DNA of 60,390 nucleotides from assembly GCA_903919075.1 (NCBI GenBank), contig CAIXGR010000090.1, forward strand, positions 1 to 60,390, read 5' to 3'. Source of the stretch: an uncultured Bacteroidota bacterium. Its GTDB lineage: Bacteria; Bacteroidota; Bacteroidia; Chitinophagales; LD1. Shown piece after piece: positions 6,595 through 15,013 of the stretch (positions are counted from its first letter, which is position 1; each line of letters starts with the position of its first letter). The notes under the pieces were generated by a model, which was not told where the DNA came from, ran no database searches, and saw nothing but the letters and a program-made list of their open reading frames with translations. The translations under genes were made by a program, and so were the position numbers.

Positions 6595-9108
6595 TTACCC
6601 TTTTTTGAAATTTATAGGCACATCAAGCTTTAGGCTAAAGTTTCGGCCCATATTAAATACCCCTACCCTGCCCGTTGCCGGGTTAACCGGGCCGTATTTA
6701 AACCTGCTCATATAATCCATATAAGTAGTATTAAACAGGTTGTTTATTATAAAAGATACTTTGGCAACAGTGCGTCCGTTGCGGTTAACAATATGGGTAC
6801 CTGCGCCTACATTAAATAAAATATAGCCTGGGGTTGCAGCCTTGCTTGCAGCATATTGCTCAGGTGTACCAACAGGGTCGAAACCGTTGTAAACGGCAGA
6901 TTGCTGGTAAACTTTGCCTTGCTGAAAAGCATAAAGAAATCCGAATTTAATATAAGTGTTCTGCATTACTTTGCCCATAGGGTTCGATTTGCCAAACTGA
7001 TTCAGATATAGTTTTACATCGGCAGTAAGCTTCATTGGAGGAACGAAAGGCAATACTTTTACCGAATCTGCCACACCATTTAAACCACCCATTACCATGC
7101 TAAAAGTAGCGTTAAAATCAAACCAGCTTGCTGCTGTTGGGTGAATATCTAACATGGCTTCGCCACCATAAAGCTGCGCATTGCCCTGGGTATATTTATA
7201 CACCGGTGCATCAGCACCAAAAATGGTGTTGAATGTCATTTGAACAGAATCATCGCCGGCTGCTGTTTTAAGCCCCTGCGCATAAATAAAGTTGTGAATA
7301 TTATTGTTGAACAAATCCAGTTCAAAATTTATATCTTTTGAATTCATTCCTATCGTAATATCTTCTTCTAAGCTCGTTTCTGGTTTTAAATTGGGGTTGC
7401 CTATTTCCCATACTACCGTACCATCATGCACGCCGTTTGCAGCACACTCAACCACGCTTGGCGCTCTGAATCCACGCGCAATATTTGCCTTTACATAAAA
7501 GTTATGTTTAAAATTGTAAGTAGCGCCTAAGCTGGCAGATATGCCGCTAAAGTTTGTTGAAAAGCCGGTAAATTCATGGTATGCGTTAGCATCAGTAGGG
7601 CCAACCGGTGCCTGTGTGGTACTATCCACCCAATGATCAACACCGGTAAACATACGTATATCGTATCTTAAACCACCGCTAAGCGTAAGGTCCTTATACT
7701 TGTAATTAGCAATGGCAAAAGCCCCAAGCTGAAATAATCTATAATCAGGAATAAGCATTAGCGTGCCTCTGCTTTCCGAAGACTGGTAGGCACCGTTTAC
7801 ACCCGCCGAAAAATCGAACCCGCTCCAATTTTGCGAAACGTAACGCAAATCATAGGTAGCTGCGTTCGAGTGGTAATAAATATCCGGTGTGTTAGGTATA
7901 GTTGGGTCGTTGGTTTCCTGGCGCTGATTTCTTTGGAAAGAAAAAATTCCGGTAATGCGTCCTTTACCTACTGCAATACTATTATCCCAAACCACCTTAG
8001 TATGTTGTATACGCTGATTGATACAAAAAGGAGTATACGACATTTTTTCAGGATTGGTTGGAAGTACATAGGTAGGGTCACCACCGTTCAAATCAGGATA
8101 TGAAACCTGACGCATCATTTGGCCCGATGTATCTCTGGTTCCATCAACAATACCGGTAGCCATATTAAAATAACTTGCATGCAATTGCGAATAGCCCCAT
8201 TTGCGATGAATACCAAGCGTAGCATCAACATTAAAATTATTGAATTGCGAATTCAATACATATCCATCGTAACTGTTTTGGTAAGCATGTGCCAAGGTAT
8301 AATCAACCCGTGCACCCCACGAAATACCGCCGTTTGTACCACCAATATGAACCATATTATTAACCAGTCCGTTATTGCTTTGGTAGTTGCTTCTAATGTC
8401 GCCTTTAATCTGTCCTTCGGGTAGCGGGCCTTCGGGTATTAAATTTATTACACCCGCAATAGCATCAGAGCCATAGGCAAGTGATGCCGGTCCTTTTAAT
8501 ATTTCTACTCTGTCAACGGCATCGGGGTCGGCCTCAATACCAAACTCATCAAACCAAACCTGGTCCATTTGTATCACCCCATCATTAACGGTTAATACCC
8601 GGTTGTAACCCAATCCGCGAATAACCGGTTTCGAAATACTTTGCCCAACAGTCATTGCAGATACACCGGGGGTTTTAGCAATTGCATCAATAACATTGGT
8701 TGATGAATTCTCCCACAGGTACTCATTTCCAACTTCTGCTGTTTGTTGCGGGGTTTGTGCTATAGTCCGGGCCAATGAATTACCGGTTATTACTACTTCC
8801 TGCTCTTCAATTACCGATGCTTCGGGTTTAAAATCCTGTATGATAGCACCGTCTATGTTAACCGAAACTACTTCATCGGCATATCCTACGAGGTGTGTTT
8901 CAACAAGAAAAGTGCCCTTTGGAAGATTTTTGATGGTATACATACCATCCTCGTGTACCACAGCACCGGTTTTTAAATCGGGTATATAAACTACTGCGCC
9001 TTCCAGCAAGGCATTATCCTTACCGGTAACTTTTCCGCTTAATGTATTTTGCGAAAAAGCAACTTTTGATATAAGTATATATATAAATATAATAGCTAAC
9101 TGTTTCAT
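6595..9108 (-). CDS. TonB-dependent outer-membrane receptor
   Basis: An 837-residue receptor. It has a signal peptide (1-19, ending AFSQ), a carboxypeptidase-regulatory-like beta domain (about 22-100: LSGKVTGKDNALLEGAVVYI), a plug (about 115-230: TPGVSAM, KPVIRGLGYNRVLTVNDGV, VDRVEILKGPASLAYGSDAIAGVIN) and a 22-strand barrel to the C-terminus. The ligand is unknown; such receptors import iron complexes, metals, cobalamin or glycans using TonB energy. The small membrane protein upstream on the same strand is a frequent companion in Bacteroidota. A strong terminator follows. It is not a SusC, because the family length and a SusD partner are both lacking. Confidence 0.93.
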   Translation of the reverse strand: MKQLAIIFIYILISKVAFSQNTLSGKVTGKDNALLEGAVVYIPDLKTGAVVHEDGMYTIKNLPKGTFLVETHLVGYADEVVSVNIDGAIIQDFKPEASVIEEQEVVITGNSLARTIAQTPQQTAEVGNEYLWENSSTNVIDAIAKTPGVSAMTVGQSISKPVIRGLGYNRVLTVNDGVIQMDQVWFDEFGIEADPDAVDRVEILKGPASLAYGSDAIAGVINLIPEGPLPEGQIKGDIRSNYQSNNGLVNNMVHIGGTNGGISWGARVDYTLAHAYQNSYDGYVLNSQFNNFNVDATLGIHRKWGYSQLHASYFNMATGIVDGTRDTSGQMMRQVSYPDLNGGDPTYVLPTNPEKMSYTPFCINQRIQHTKVVWDNSIAVGKGRITGIFSFQRNQRQETNDPTIPNTPDIYYHSNAATYDLRYVSQNWSGFDFSAGVNGAYQSSESRGTLMLIPDYRLFQLGAFAIANYKYKDLTLSGGLRYDIRMFTGVDHWVDSTTQAPVGPTDANAYHEFTGFSTNFSGISASLGATYNFKHNFYVKANIARGFRAPSVVECAANGVHDGTVVWEIGNPNLKPETSLEEDITIGMNSKDINFELDLFNNNIHNFIYAQGLKTAAGDDSVQMTFNTIFGADAPVYKYTQGNAQLYGGEAMLDIHPTAASWFDFNATFSMVMGGLNGVADSVKVLPFVPPMKLTADVKLYLNQFGKSNPMGKVMQNTYIKFGFLYAFQQGKVYQQSAVYNGFDPVGTPEQYAASKAATPGYILFNVGAGTHIVNRNGRTVAKVSFIINNLFNTTYMDYMSRFKYGPVNPATGRVGVFNMGRNFSLKLDVPINFKKG

Positions 9109-9208
9109 TTTTGGGTTATTTTATTGTCATTTAATAAACCTGCATCGCTACATTAATAACATAGTGGTACAAGGCTAAGCCTGGAATCAGGATAAGTAAA
9201 TTAAAGTT

Positions 9209-9733
9209 TCAGGCGGCCTTTGGCGGTGGAGATTGCAATTCGGCAGTATAACTGGCAAGGTGTGCATCGTTTTGAGAAACCGCAATTTGCCTTAGCGGAT
9301 TATTAAATAAGCAGAAGCCAGACGATGCCGTTGTAAATTCCTGTAAAAAATGCTGTAACAAATTTTTAACCGGCGAATTAGTGCCGTCATTATCTGAATG
9401 CTGACGGATAACAGTTACAAAGCCTGAAACTAAAAATGTTTCTTCATCATCATCCAGCACATATATTTTTACATTATTGCCTAATATTTCTATATAAGCA
9501 ACATCATACATTTTACCATTAAAAAGCAATTCCTTTCCGGTTTGTTTCCAAACTATTTGCTGAAAATCAGCTTTGCTGAAAGAAAGGTATTTGCAGTCGA
9601 CCTTGGGCATTTCCTTAATTTGCCCCAACATTTCCTGCCTTATATCGGCTTGCTTTACAACAAAGGCAAAATAGAACCCGAAAAGGTTAATAAATAGAAT
9701 TAAAACCAAAAGAAGTGAAACCGGCTTGCGCAT
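9209..9733 (-). CDS. Small membrane-anchored protein preceding the TonB receptor
   Basis: A 174-residue protein starting MRKPVSLLLVLILFINLFGFYFAF, an N-terminal membrane anchor or uncleaved signal. The soluble part contains ELLFNGKMYDVAYIEILGNNVKIYVLDDDEE and the tail ends SPPPKAA. A GKMYDV block and a proline-rich tail are typical of a conserved but uncharacterised Bacteroidota protein encoded next to TonB-dependent receptors. I chose the ATG at 9733 because it places the charged residues directly before the hydrophobic helix; an ATG at 9769 would add 12 residues. It may act with the receptor in metal uptake or sensing, which is inferred from context only. Confidence 0.65.
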   Translation of the reverse strand: MRKPVSLLLVLILFINLFGFYFAFVVKQADIRQEMLGQIKEMPKVDCKYLSFSKADFQQIVWKQTGKELLFNGKMYDVAYIEILGNNVKIYVLDDDEETFLVSGFVTVIRQHSDNDGTNSPVKNLLQHFLQEFTTASSGFCLFNNPLRQIAVSQNDAHLASYTAELQSPPPKAA

Positions 9734-9836
9734 CAAGAGCAGCAAATTAAAGCATAATACCGGTGCCATGCAATAGATAAATAGTCTACATTAAGTTTAG
9801 AGCAATAAGATATGACTATCAGTAAGTTAAATGGTT

Positions 9837-12800
9837 TTATGCCACTTGGTGCTTCCTTAACTGTACATAAAAGCTACTTCCCACATTTTGTTTCGATTCG
9901 AACCATATCTCTCCTCCTGCCCCTTCACTAATTTGTTTAGATATAGCTAGGCCCAAACCAGTGCCCGATGACTTAGTAGTAAAATTAGGCACAAATACCT
10001 TTTCATAATTATCTATCGGTATGCCTGCCCCGTTATCGTGTACGGCTATTTTTATCCATTCACCTTCATTTGTAAGTTCTATATCTATTAAACCCTCCCT
10101 ATTTTCGGGAATACTTTGAATGGCATTTTTTACTAAATTATTGAATACACTAACCAACTGGTTTTTATCGGCAAATACCAAAGGCGCATTCATTTCAGAA
10201 TTAAAAGAAATAGCTGCAGTGCCCTCGCTATTAAAAAGATCAACAATTGATTTCAGCAGGTCGTTTAAATTAATAACCTCGTTTTGAGCCTTAGGCATTT
10301 TGGCAAATGAAGAGAAGGCAGTAGCTATTGAAGCCAAATTTTCAATCTGCTCTTCAAGCGTATGTGTTACTTTTTTAGCTAGCTCGTTAATGTTTGAATC
10401 TTTATTATTTATAGCCCGCTGCAAATGCTGTATGCTCAACTTCATAGGTGTTAGCGGGTTTTTTATTTCGTGGGCAATTTGTTTAGCCATTTCGCGCCAG
10501 GCGCTTTCGCGTTCGCTGCGGGCCAGCTTTTGTGCGCTTTGTTCCAACTCCTTTATCATTTTATTGTACTCTCCTACCAATATTCCAATTTCATCATTAC
10601 TCTTCCATTCAATGGGCTCGTTTCTTTTATTCAAATTAAATAAGCGCAATTTTTCGCTGATAATAGTCAGTGGGTTGGTAATAGAGTTGGATATGAAGTA
10701 CGCCAATATTGCAGCACATATAAAAATAAACACATATACATTCATCAAAGCCACTAAGAAAGACGAAACTTCGTCTGTTACATTTTTCGACCGCTCGAAA
10801 TATGGAATACCCAAGTAGGCAATGGCTACACCACTTGCATTACGAATAGGCGAATAAGTAGCCAGATATTTTAACTCACCAATATTTTCCTGCTCGGTAA
10901 TTTGCGCGCTTTTTGATGTAGACAGTTCGAAATAAGCATTAGGGTTCATCTTTTTCGAAACCAGTCCCTTATCATAAATAGCCGGTTGCGATTCTACCGT
11001 CAGGTTTCCATCGGGGTCGTATAAATTAATATCAATATCATTTATTTCAGCAAGGCGGGCTACTTCAAAACTTAAAATATTGTTTAATCTTTCGTTAAAT
11101 ATAGTATCGCTGCCCTGTATGTTTTGCTGTATAAAATATTCAAGGCTGGCCTGTAATACCTTTTCTTTTCGCACCAGTCTGTCGGTATAAAAATTATTGT
11201 ATTGCTTGCTAAAAAAACTAATGGTAATAAACCCGATAATAATAAACGAGGTTACAATCATCATTAGCATAGAATAATTAATGCGTGTGCGGAAAGAAAA
11301 TGCCTGCCCAATAAGCGCATTTGAATAGCTCGGCCAGTTGGTAGAAGACCTAAACAAAATAAGCCCGGTAACTACCAAAATAAAATAGAAGGTAAATAAA
11401 TACGAAAAAGTCGCCACCGGTTCAAACAACCTTTCATGCTTTATCGAAACTATCACCTTCATATCATTCGAAAATTTATAAATGATATGCTCCCATTCGC
11501 CCACGTCAATAAACCGGTAGGGCTGTTTATCTTCAAATTCAAAACCTTTACTCCAATAATAACTGTAAGGAAAATCGCCATGTTCGTTTATCAGCTTATC
11601 GTTGCGATAAATAGCATAATTATACCTGCTATCATCCAACATGGTTGAAACATTTTCGCCCAACAACAGCTCGGGGTAAACGTTTTGACCATAATATACT
11701 TTCGGAAAAAGCTGCAACACCAATTCACCGGAATGAGAGGAATCTTCACGGAATTTGAAAAACGACAGGTATGAATAGTTTTCTGAAGTATCGTTAATAT
11801 AATAAAGCTGCCCAAGCCGTACAGAATCAGTATCGGCCTGAGCATAAAAATATTTTAGCGAAAGCGTGTCCTTATTTTTTTGCGGGTTGCCGTGCTTATC
11901 GTAAGTATTTACTTTAAGGTCGTATTTATTAAGGTAGCCCGATAAATACAGCGAGCTGAGCCTTGCCGTAATTTCCTTTTTCGAAATCAGCTGGGTTTTG
12001 AAATAGTTTTTAATAACAGGGTCATCACTTATCCGGCTGGCCACATCATCAAACATATATTCAGCAACAAAATCGCGCTCGGTAACCAAACGGCTGGCAA
12101 AAAACTGGCGCTGATTACGTTCTTTTCGCTCGTAAAGATTTTCGATGAGGAAAGTGGAAAGCACACCATACAAAGAAATATAGATAATAAGATTGCGTAC
12201 CGAAAGAGTAACATCTTTTCGTAACACAGCATATATAACTAATATATACCCTATATTCCATACTACCGAAAAAGCAATAACACCCGAAAGTTTTGAACTG
12301 GCCGAATAAAGCAGAAAACAAATAGCAATAACCGAAACGAATAAAACAATATAGGCGGGCTTGATTTTTTTATCTATAAAAAAAAGTATGGCCGTACGTG
12401 CAATAAGAAAATGCGAAATAAGCAACAAGGCAATACAAACTAAACCCAGCAAACTGTATAAATTAAGGTTAAATACATTGTAAACCTCAAAGGATATTAC
12501 TGAATCAAGCACCAGTGTTTTAAATAACCAGGTAATAAAAACTGTATATACCGAAACAGCCAGCAACAAAAACCAGCATATCCAAACCGATTTTCTTACA
12601 GCGCTGCTCCACTTTTTTTTATGATAAATGGCAAACAGAATAACCCACACAAATAGAAAAGTATTGATAATTAAATCGCCAAGAGATTTTGTGATGATGG
12701 ATGAGGCATAATATTTAGGGCTAAACAATTCAAGTTTCGAAAGTTCGCTGTAGGGATCGTACCAAAGCATAAACGCGCGGATGGCAAAAACAGAAACTAC

Positions 12801-13520
12801 CAGAACCGATAAACCAATAGCAAAGCCCTTAATTTGTATAAGATGCGCCGAAAAAAATTGTATGTAATAAAGCATAATAAGTAACGCTGTAAGATGCGCC
12901 AGCAGCAAAGCCCAATTTATATTATCATCCTTTTCATCGGCCGAGATATAAAGATTGAATAACGTATTGCCACTAATACTTTTTATTGGTACCGAGCCGG
13001 GTGATTTTTTATCTGAAATCTCGATATTATTCGCAACCTCGAAATTGAAAGCAAAGTCATTTTTTAAAAATTTATTCTCGAAGGGATACTCGTATTTTAC
13101 CGGTAGCAGCCCAACTAAAGCTTCTTTCGTTAAAGTATCATACACTTTCATGGCCTGATACCAGCCGTTTTTAAGTTTAAGGAAAGATGTTCCGGAATGC
13201 AATGCCGATGGCAACGTAAGCGGCAACACGCTGTTACTGGTCCAATGGGTTAGCGAATCGTTGCTATAGTAGTAAAGAAGTATGCCGTTATCTTCAACAT
13301 TTTCTACTTGCGGGAAGACTTCGCTATTATCAGTTGTAAGGCCCGGCAGTACCGAATCGGCTGACTGAATGCTAAAAATTCTTTCGGCATTATTCAACTG
13401 GCCCTGAATTTTACCGGCCACATTTTCAAGATTATCGCCCGGTGGTTTTATAAATGAAATAGCCACCGAAACGATTAGCAGTAGCGGAAGAAAATATTTT
13501 TTAAGATTATTACTTAGCAT
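9837..13520 (-). CDS. Very large multi-sensor NtrY-like histidine kinase
   Basis: A 1227-residue membrane kinase. The order is: TM helix (about 10-25); periplasmic domain (about 26-205); a block of about seven TM helices (about 205-450); an extracytoplasmic domain (about 465-690); two TM helices (about 700-780); a second extracytoplasmic, Cache-like domain (about 785-905); TM; HAMP (about 940-990); HisKA with phospho-acceptor His in AHEIKNPLTPMKLS (about 1005); HATPase with NLVKNAIQS, HDNGAGIP and GTGLGLAISKQ. The H-box is of NtrY type. No response regulator is adjacent. The gene starts 16 bases after mazG, so the two are co-transcribed. A kinase with two sensing modules plus a multi-TM region is unusual. 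The signal is unknown. Confidence 0.92.
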   Translation of the reverse strand: MLSNNLKKYFLPLLLIVSVAISFIKPPGDNLENVAGKIQGQLNNAERIFSIQSADSVLPGLTTDNSEVFPQVENVEDNGILLYYYSNDSLTHWTSNSVLPLTLPSALHSGTSFLKLKNGWYQAMKVYDTLTKEALVGLLPVKYEYPFENKFLKNDFAFNFEVANNIEISDKKSPGSVPIKSISGNTLFNLYISADEKDDNINWALLLAHLTALLIMLYYIQFFSAHLIQIKGFAIGLSVLVVSVFAIRAFMLWYDPYSELSKLELFSPKYYASSIITKSLGDLIINTFLFVWVILFAIYHKKKWSSAVRKSVWICWFLLLAVSVYTVFITWLFKTLVLDSVISFEVYNVFNLNLYSLLGLVCIALLLISHFLIARTAILFFIDKKIKPAYIVLFVSVIAICFLLYSASSKLSGVIAFSVVWNIGYILVIYAVLRKDVTLSVRNLIIYISLYGVLSTFLIENLYERKERNQRQFFASRLVTERDFVAEYMFDDVASRISDDPVIKNYFKTQLISKKEITARLSSLYLSGYLNKYDLKVNTYDKHGNPQKNKDTLSLKYFYAQADTDSVRLGQLYYINDTSENYSYLSFFKFREDSSHSGELVLQLFPKVYYGQNVYPELLLGENVSTMLDDSRYNYAIYRNDKLINEHGDFPYSYYWSKGFEFEDKQPYRFIDVGEWEHIIYKFSNDMKVIVSIKHERLFEPVATFSYLFTFYFILVVTGLILFRSSTNWPSYSNALIGQAFSFRTRINYSMLMMIVTSFIIIGFITISFFSKQYNNFYTDRLVRKEKVLQASLEYFIQQNIQGSDTIFNERLNNILSFEVARLAEINDIDINLYDPDGNLTVESQPAIYDKGLVSKKMNPNAYFELSTSKSAQITEQENIGELKYLATYSPIRNASGVAIAYLGIPYFERSKNVTDEVSSFLVALMNVYVFIFICAAILAYFISNSITNPLTIISEKLRLFNLNKRNEPIEWKSNDEIGILVGEYNKMIKELEQSAQKLARSERESAWREMAKQIAHEIKNPLTPMKLSIQHLQRAINNKDSNINELAKKVTHTLEEQIENLASIATAFSSFAKMPKAQNEVINLNDLLKSIVDLFNSEGTAAISFNSEMNAPLVFADKNQLVSVFNNLVKNAIQSIPENREGLIDIELTNEGEWIKIAVHDNGAGIPIDNYEKVFVPNFTTKSSGTGLGLAISKQISEGAGGEIWFESKQNVGSSFYVQLRKHQVA

Positions 13521-13536
13521 TTAGTATAAAGTATTA

Positions 13537-14307
13537 CTACAGGCCATTTCTTTTAGCTTCATTCCAAATATTGTCCATTTCTTCAAGCGTCATACTATCC
13601 AGTTTTTTATTTTCCTTTTCGGCCCGCTCTTCAATAAATTTAAAACGTCGCATAAATTTAAGGTTGGTCCGTTCCAACGCTGCCTCAGGGTCAACTTTTA
13701 AAAACCTTGAATAGTTTACCAAGGCAAAAAGCAGGTCGCCAAATTCTTCTTCGGTTTTTCTTTTATCTCCTACCGGTAAAGTTTCTTTTAGTTCGCCAAT
13801 TTCTTCTTCTACTTTTTTCCATACATCTTCAATATTCTCCCACTCAAATTTTACCTGTGCAGCTTTATCCTGTATACGGTAAGCTTTTATAAGTGCCGGA
13901 AGCGAAACCGGCACACCTTGCAAAACAGATTTTTTTCCCTCCTTTAGTTTAATTTTTTCCCAGTTCTGTTTTACGTCTTCTTCGTTATTTACTTTCACAT
14001 CGCCGTAAATATGCGGATGGCGGGTTATTAGCTTTTCGCACAAATTATTAATAACACCGGCAATATCAAACTCGCCTTTCTCCTCGCCTATTTTAGCGTA
14101 AAAAACTATGTGCAGAAGTAGGTCGCCCAGTTCCTCTTTAACTTCCTTCATGTCGTTTTTTAGTATAGCGTCGCCCAGTTCATAGGTTTCTTCAATAGTC
14201 ATCGGACGCAGCGATTCAATCGTTTGCTTCCTGTCCCAGGGGCATTTCTCGCGCAGCTCGTCCATTATTTTCAGTATTCGGCCAAAGGCTTCCAGTTTTT
14301 CTTTCAT
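13537..14307 (-). CDS. mazG: Nucleoside triphosphate pyrophosphohydrolase MazG
   Basis: A 256-residue tandem-domain MazG. The first domain has LREKCPWDRKQTIESLRP and the metal-binding EETYELGDAI ... EELGDLLLHIVFYAKI. The second repeats the pattern with EEIGELKETL ... EEFGDLLFALVNYSRF, and the C-terminal EEMDNIWNEAKR is also typical. It hydrolyses NTPs or dNTPs to the monophosphate and pyrophosphate, clearing aberrant nucleotides in the cytosol. The ATG at 14307 gives the standard N-terminus; an upstream TTG at 14325 is less likely. It is first in an operon with the large histidine kinase. Confidence 0.95.
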   Translation of the reverse strand: MKEKLEAFGRILKIMDELREKCPWDRKQTIESLRPMTIEETYELGDAILKNDMKEVKEELGDLLLHIVFYAKIGEEKGEFDIAGVINNLCEKLITRHPHIYGDVKVNNEEDVKQNWEKIKLKEGKKSVLQGVPVSLPALIKAYRIQDKAAQVKFEWENIEDVWKKVEEEIGELKETLPVGDKRKTEEEFGDLLFALVNYSRFLKVDPEAALERTNLKFMRRFKFIEERAEKENKKLDSMTLEEMDNIWNEAKRNGL

Positions 14308-14354
14308 TGAGTATAAAATTGACAAATAAAAATAAGCTAAGCCGGCACATTAAA

Positions 14355-14385
14355 TAAAAAAGCCATCGAATATTATTCAATGGCT
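14355..14385 (-). terminator. Intrinsic terminator of the PUR-domain gene
   Basis: On the minus strand the stem AGCCAT / ATGGCT (14361-14385), extended by an inner GAAT/ATTC pairing, is followed by six T. It lies about 25 bases beyond the stop at 14411 and upstream of mazG. Confidence 0.85.
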
Positions 14386-14410
14386 CTTCTTGTATGGAAA
14401 TATTCTAATA

Positions 14411-14851
14411 TCAGTTCCAATCCATTTGCTCATCATCGCCTATTTGTGGTGGTGCTGAGTTGGTTGTTGAAGGCGTAGAATCCAACTTAGCAGGTTTCAC
14501 ATCATCTTCAGATGTATGGTCAGATGCATGGTTTTCGCCTCCCTGATTTTCGTTATTAGTTCTCAAAGGCCTTTCAGCATTATAATCATACTCTGGCATT
14601 AAATCAGTTTTAATGTAGTCAACTGTTTCATTTAATGCCTCTAGAAATTTTTTAAAGTCTTCTTTGTATAGGAAAATTTTATGACTGTCGTAGCCATCGC
14701 CTTCAAATTTTTTCTTGCTCTCGGTAATAGTTAAAAAAAAGTCGCCTTGCTTAGTACTTCTTACATCAAAGAAATAAGTTCTTCGCTTTCCCGCTCTTAA
14801 CTTTTTGCTAAAAAAACCACTGTATTTACCCCCGTTGCTATCTTTCTCCAC
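14411..14851 (-). CDS. PUR-family (DUF3276) DNA/RNA-binding protein
   Basis: A 146-residue protein. The first 85 residues form a PUR (PurA-like) domain: FFSKKLRAGKRRTYFFDVRST, then GDFFLTITESKKKFEGDGYDSHKIFLYKEDFKKFLEAL. The C-terminal 60 residues are acidic, Asn/Ser-rich and probably disordered. Bacteroidota PUR proteins of this size are thought to bind single-stranded nucleic acid, as homodimers like Borrelia BpuR; the target here is unknown. The start codon is GTG at 14851, chosen because MEKDSNGGKYSGFFSKK precedes the domain directly. A strong terminator follows, and a 15-bp palindrome lies about 125 bases upstream. Confidence 0.87.
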   Translation of the reverse strand: MEKDSNGGKYSGFFSKKLRAGKRRTYFFDVRSTKQGDFFLTITESKKKFEGDGYDSHKIFLYKEDFKKFLEALNETVDYIKTDLMPEYDYNAERPLRTNNENQGGENHASDHTSEDDVKPAKLDSTPSTTNSAPPQIGDDEQMDWN

Positions 14852-14975
14852 GTTTTTAGTTTTTAGTTTTTTGCAATTATTCGCACTATAAAATTAAATC
14901 AATATAATTTTACCATGCTAATATAGCACATTCTTTAACAAAATAGCGCATGTGTATATATGACTTGTTAAATTA

Positions 14976-14990
14976 ATGGTTCAGAACCAT
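14976..14990. promoter_or_regulatory. Perfect palindrome, possible operator
   Basis: ATGGTTC-A-GAACCAT has 7-bp arms with a single central base. It lies between the ABC exporter stop and the PUR-domain gene start. The one-base centre suits a dimeric DNA-binding protein better than an RNA hairpin, and no T-tract adjoins it. The binding protein is unknown. Confidence 0.4.
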
Positions 14991-15013
14991 GGTTAGTTAT
15001 AGCGTATAAGCAT

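Noticed and set aside
6595-9108. SusC/SusD-type glycan uptake system
   Set aside because: No SusD gene follows, and the receptor is shorter (837 residues) than typical SusC proteins of about 1000 residues.
9172-9182. AGGCT-A-AGCCT palindrome upstream of the TonB receptor
   Set aside because: Arms of only 5 bp; expected by chance in a window of this size.
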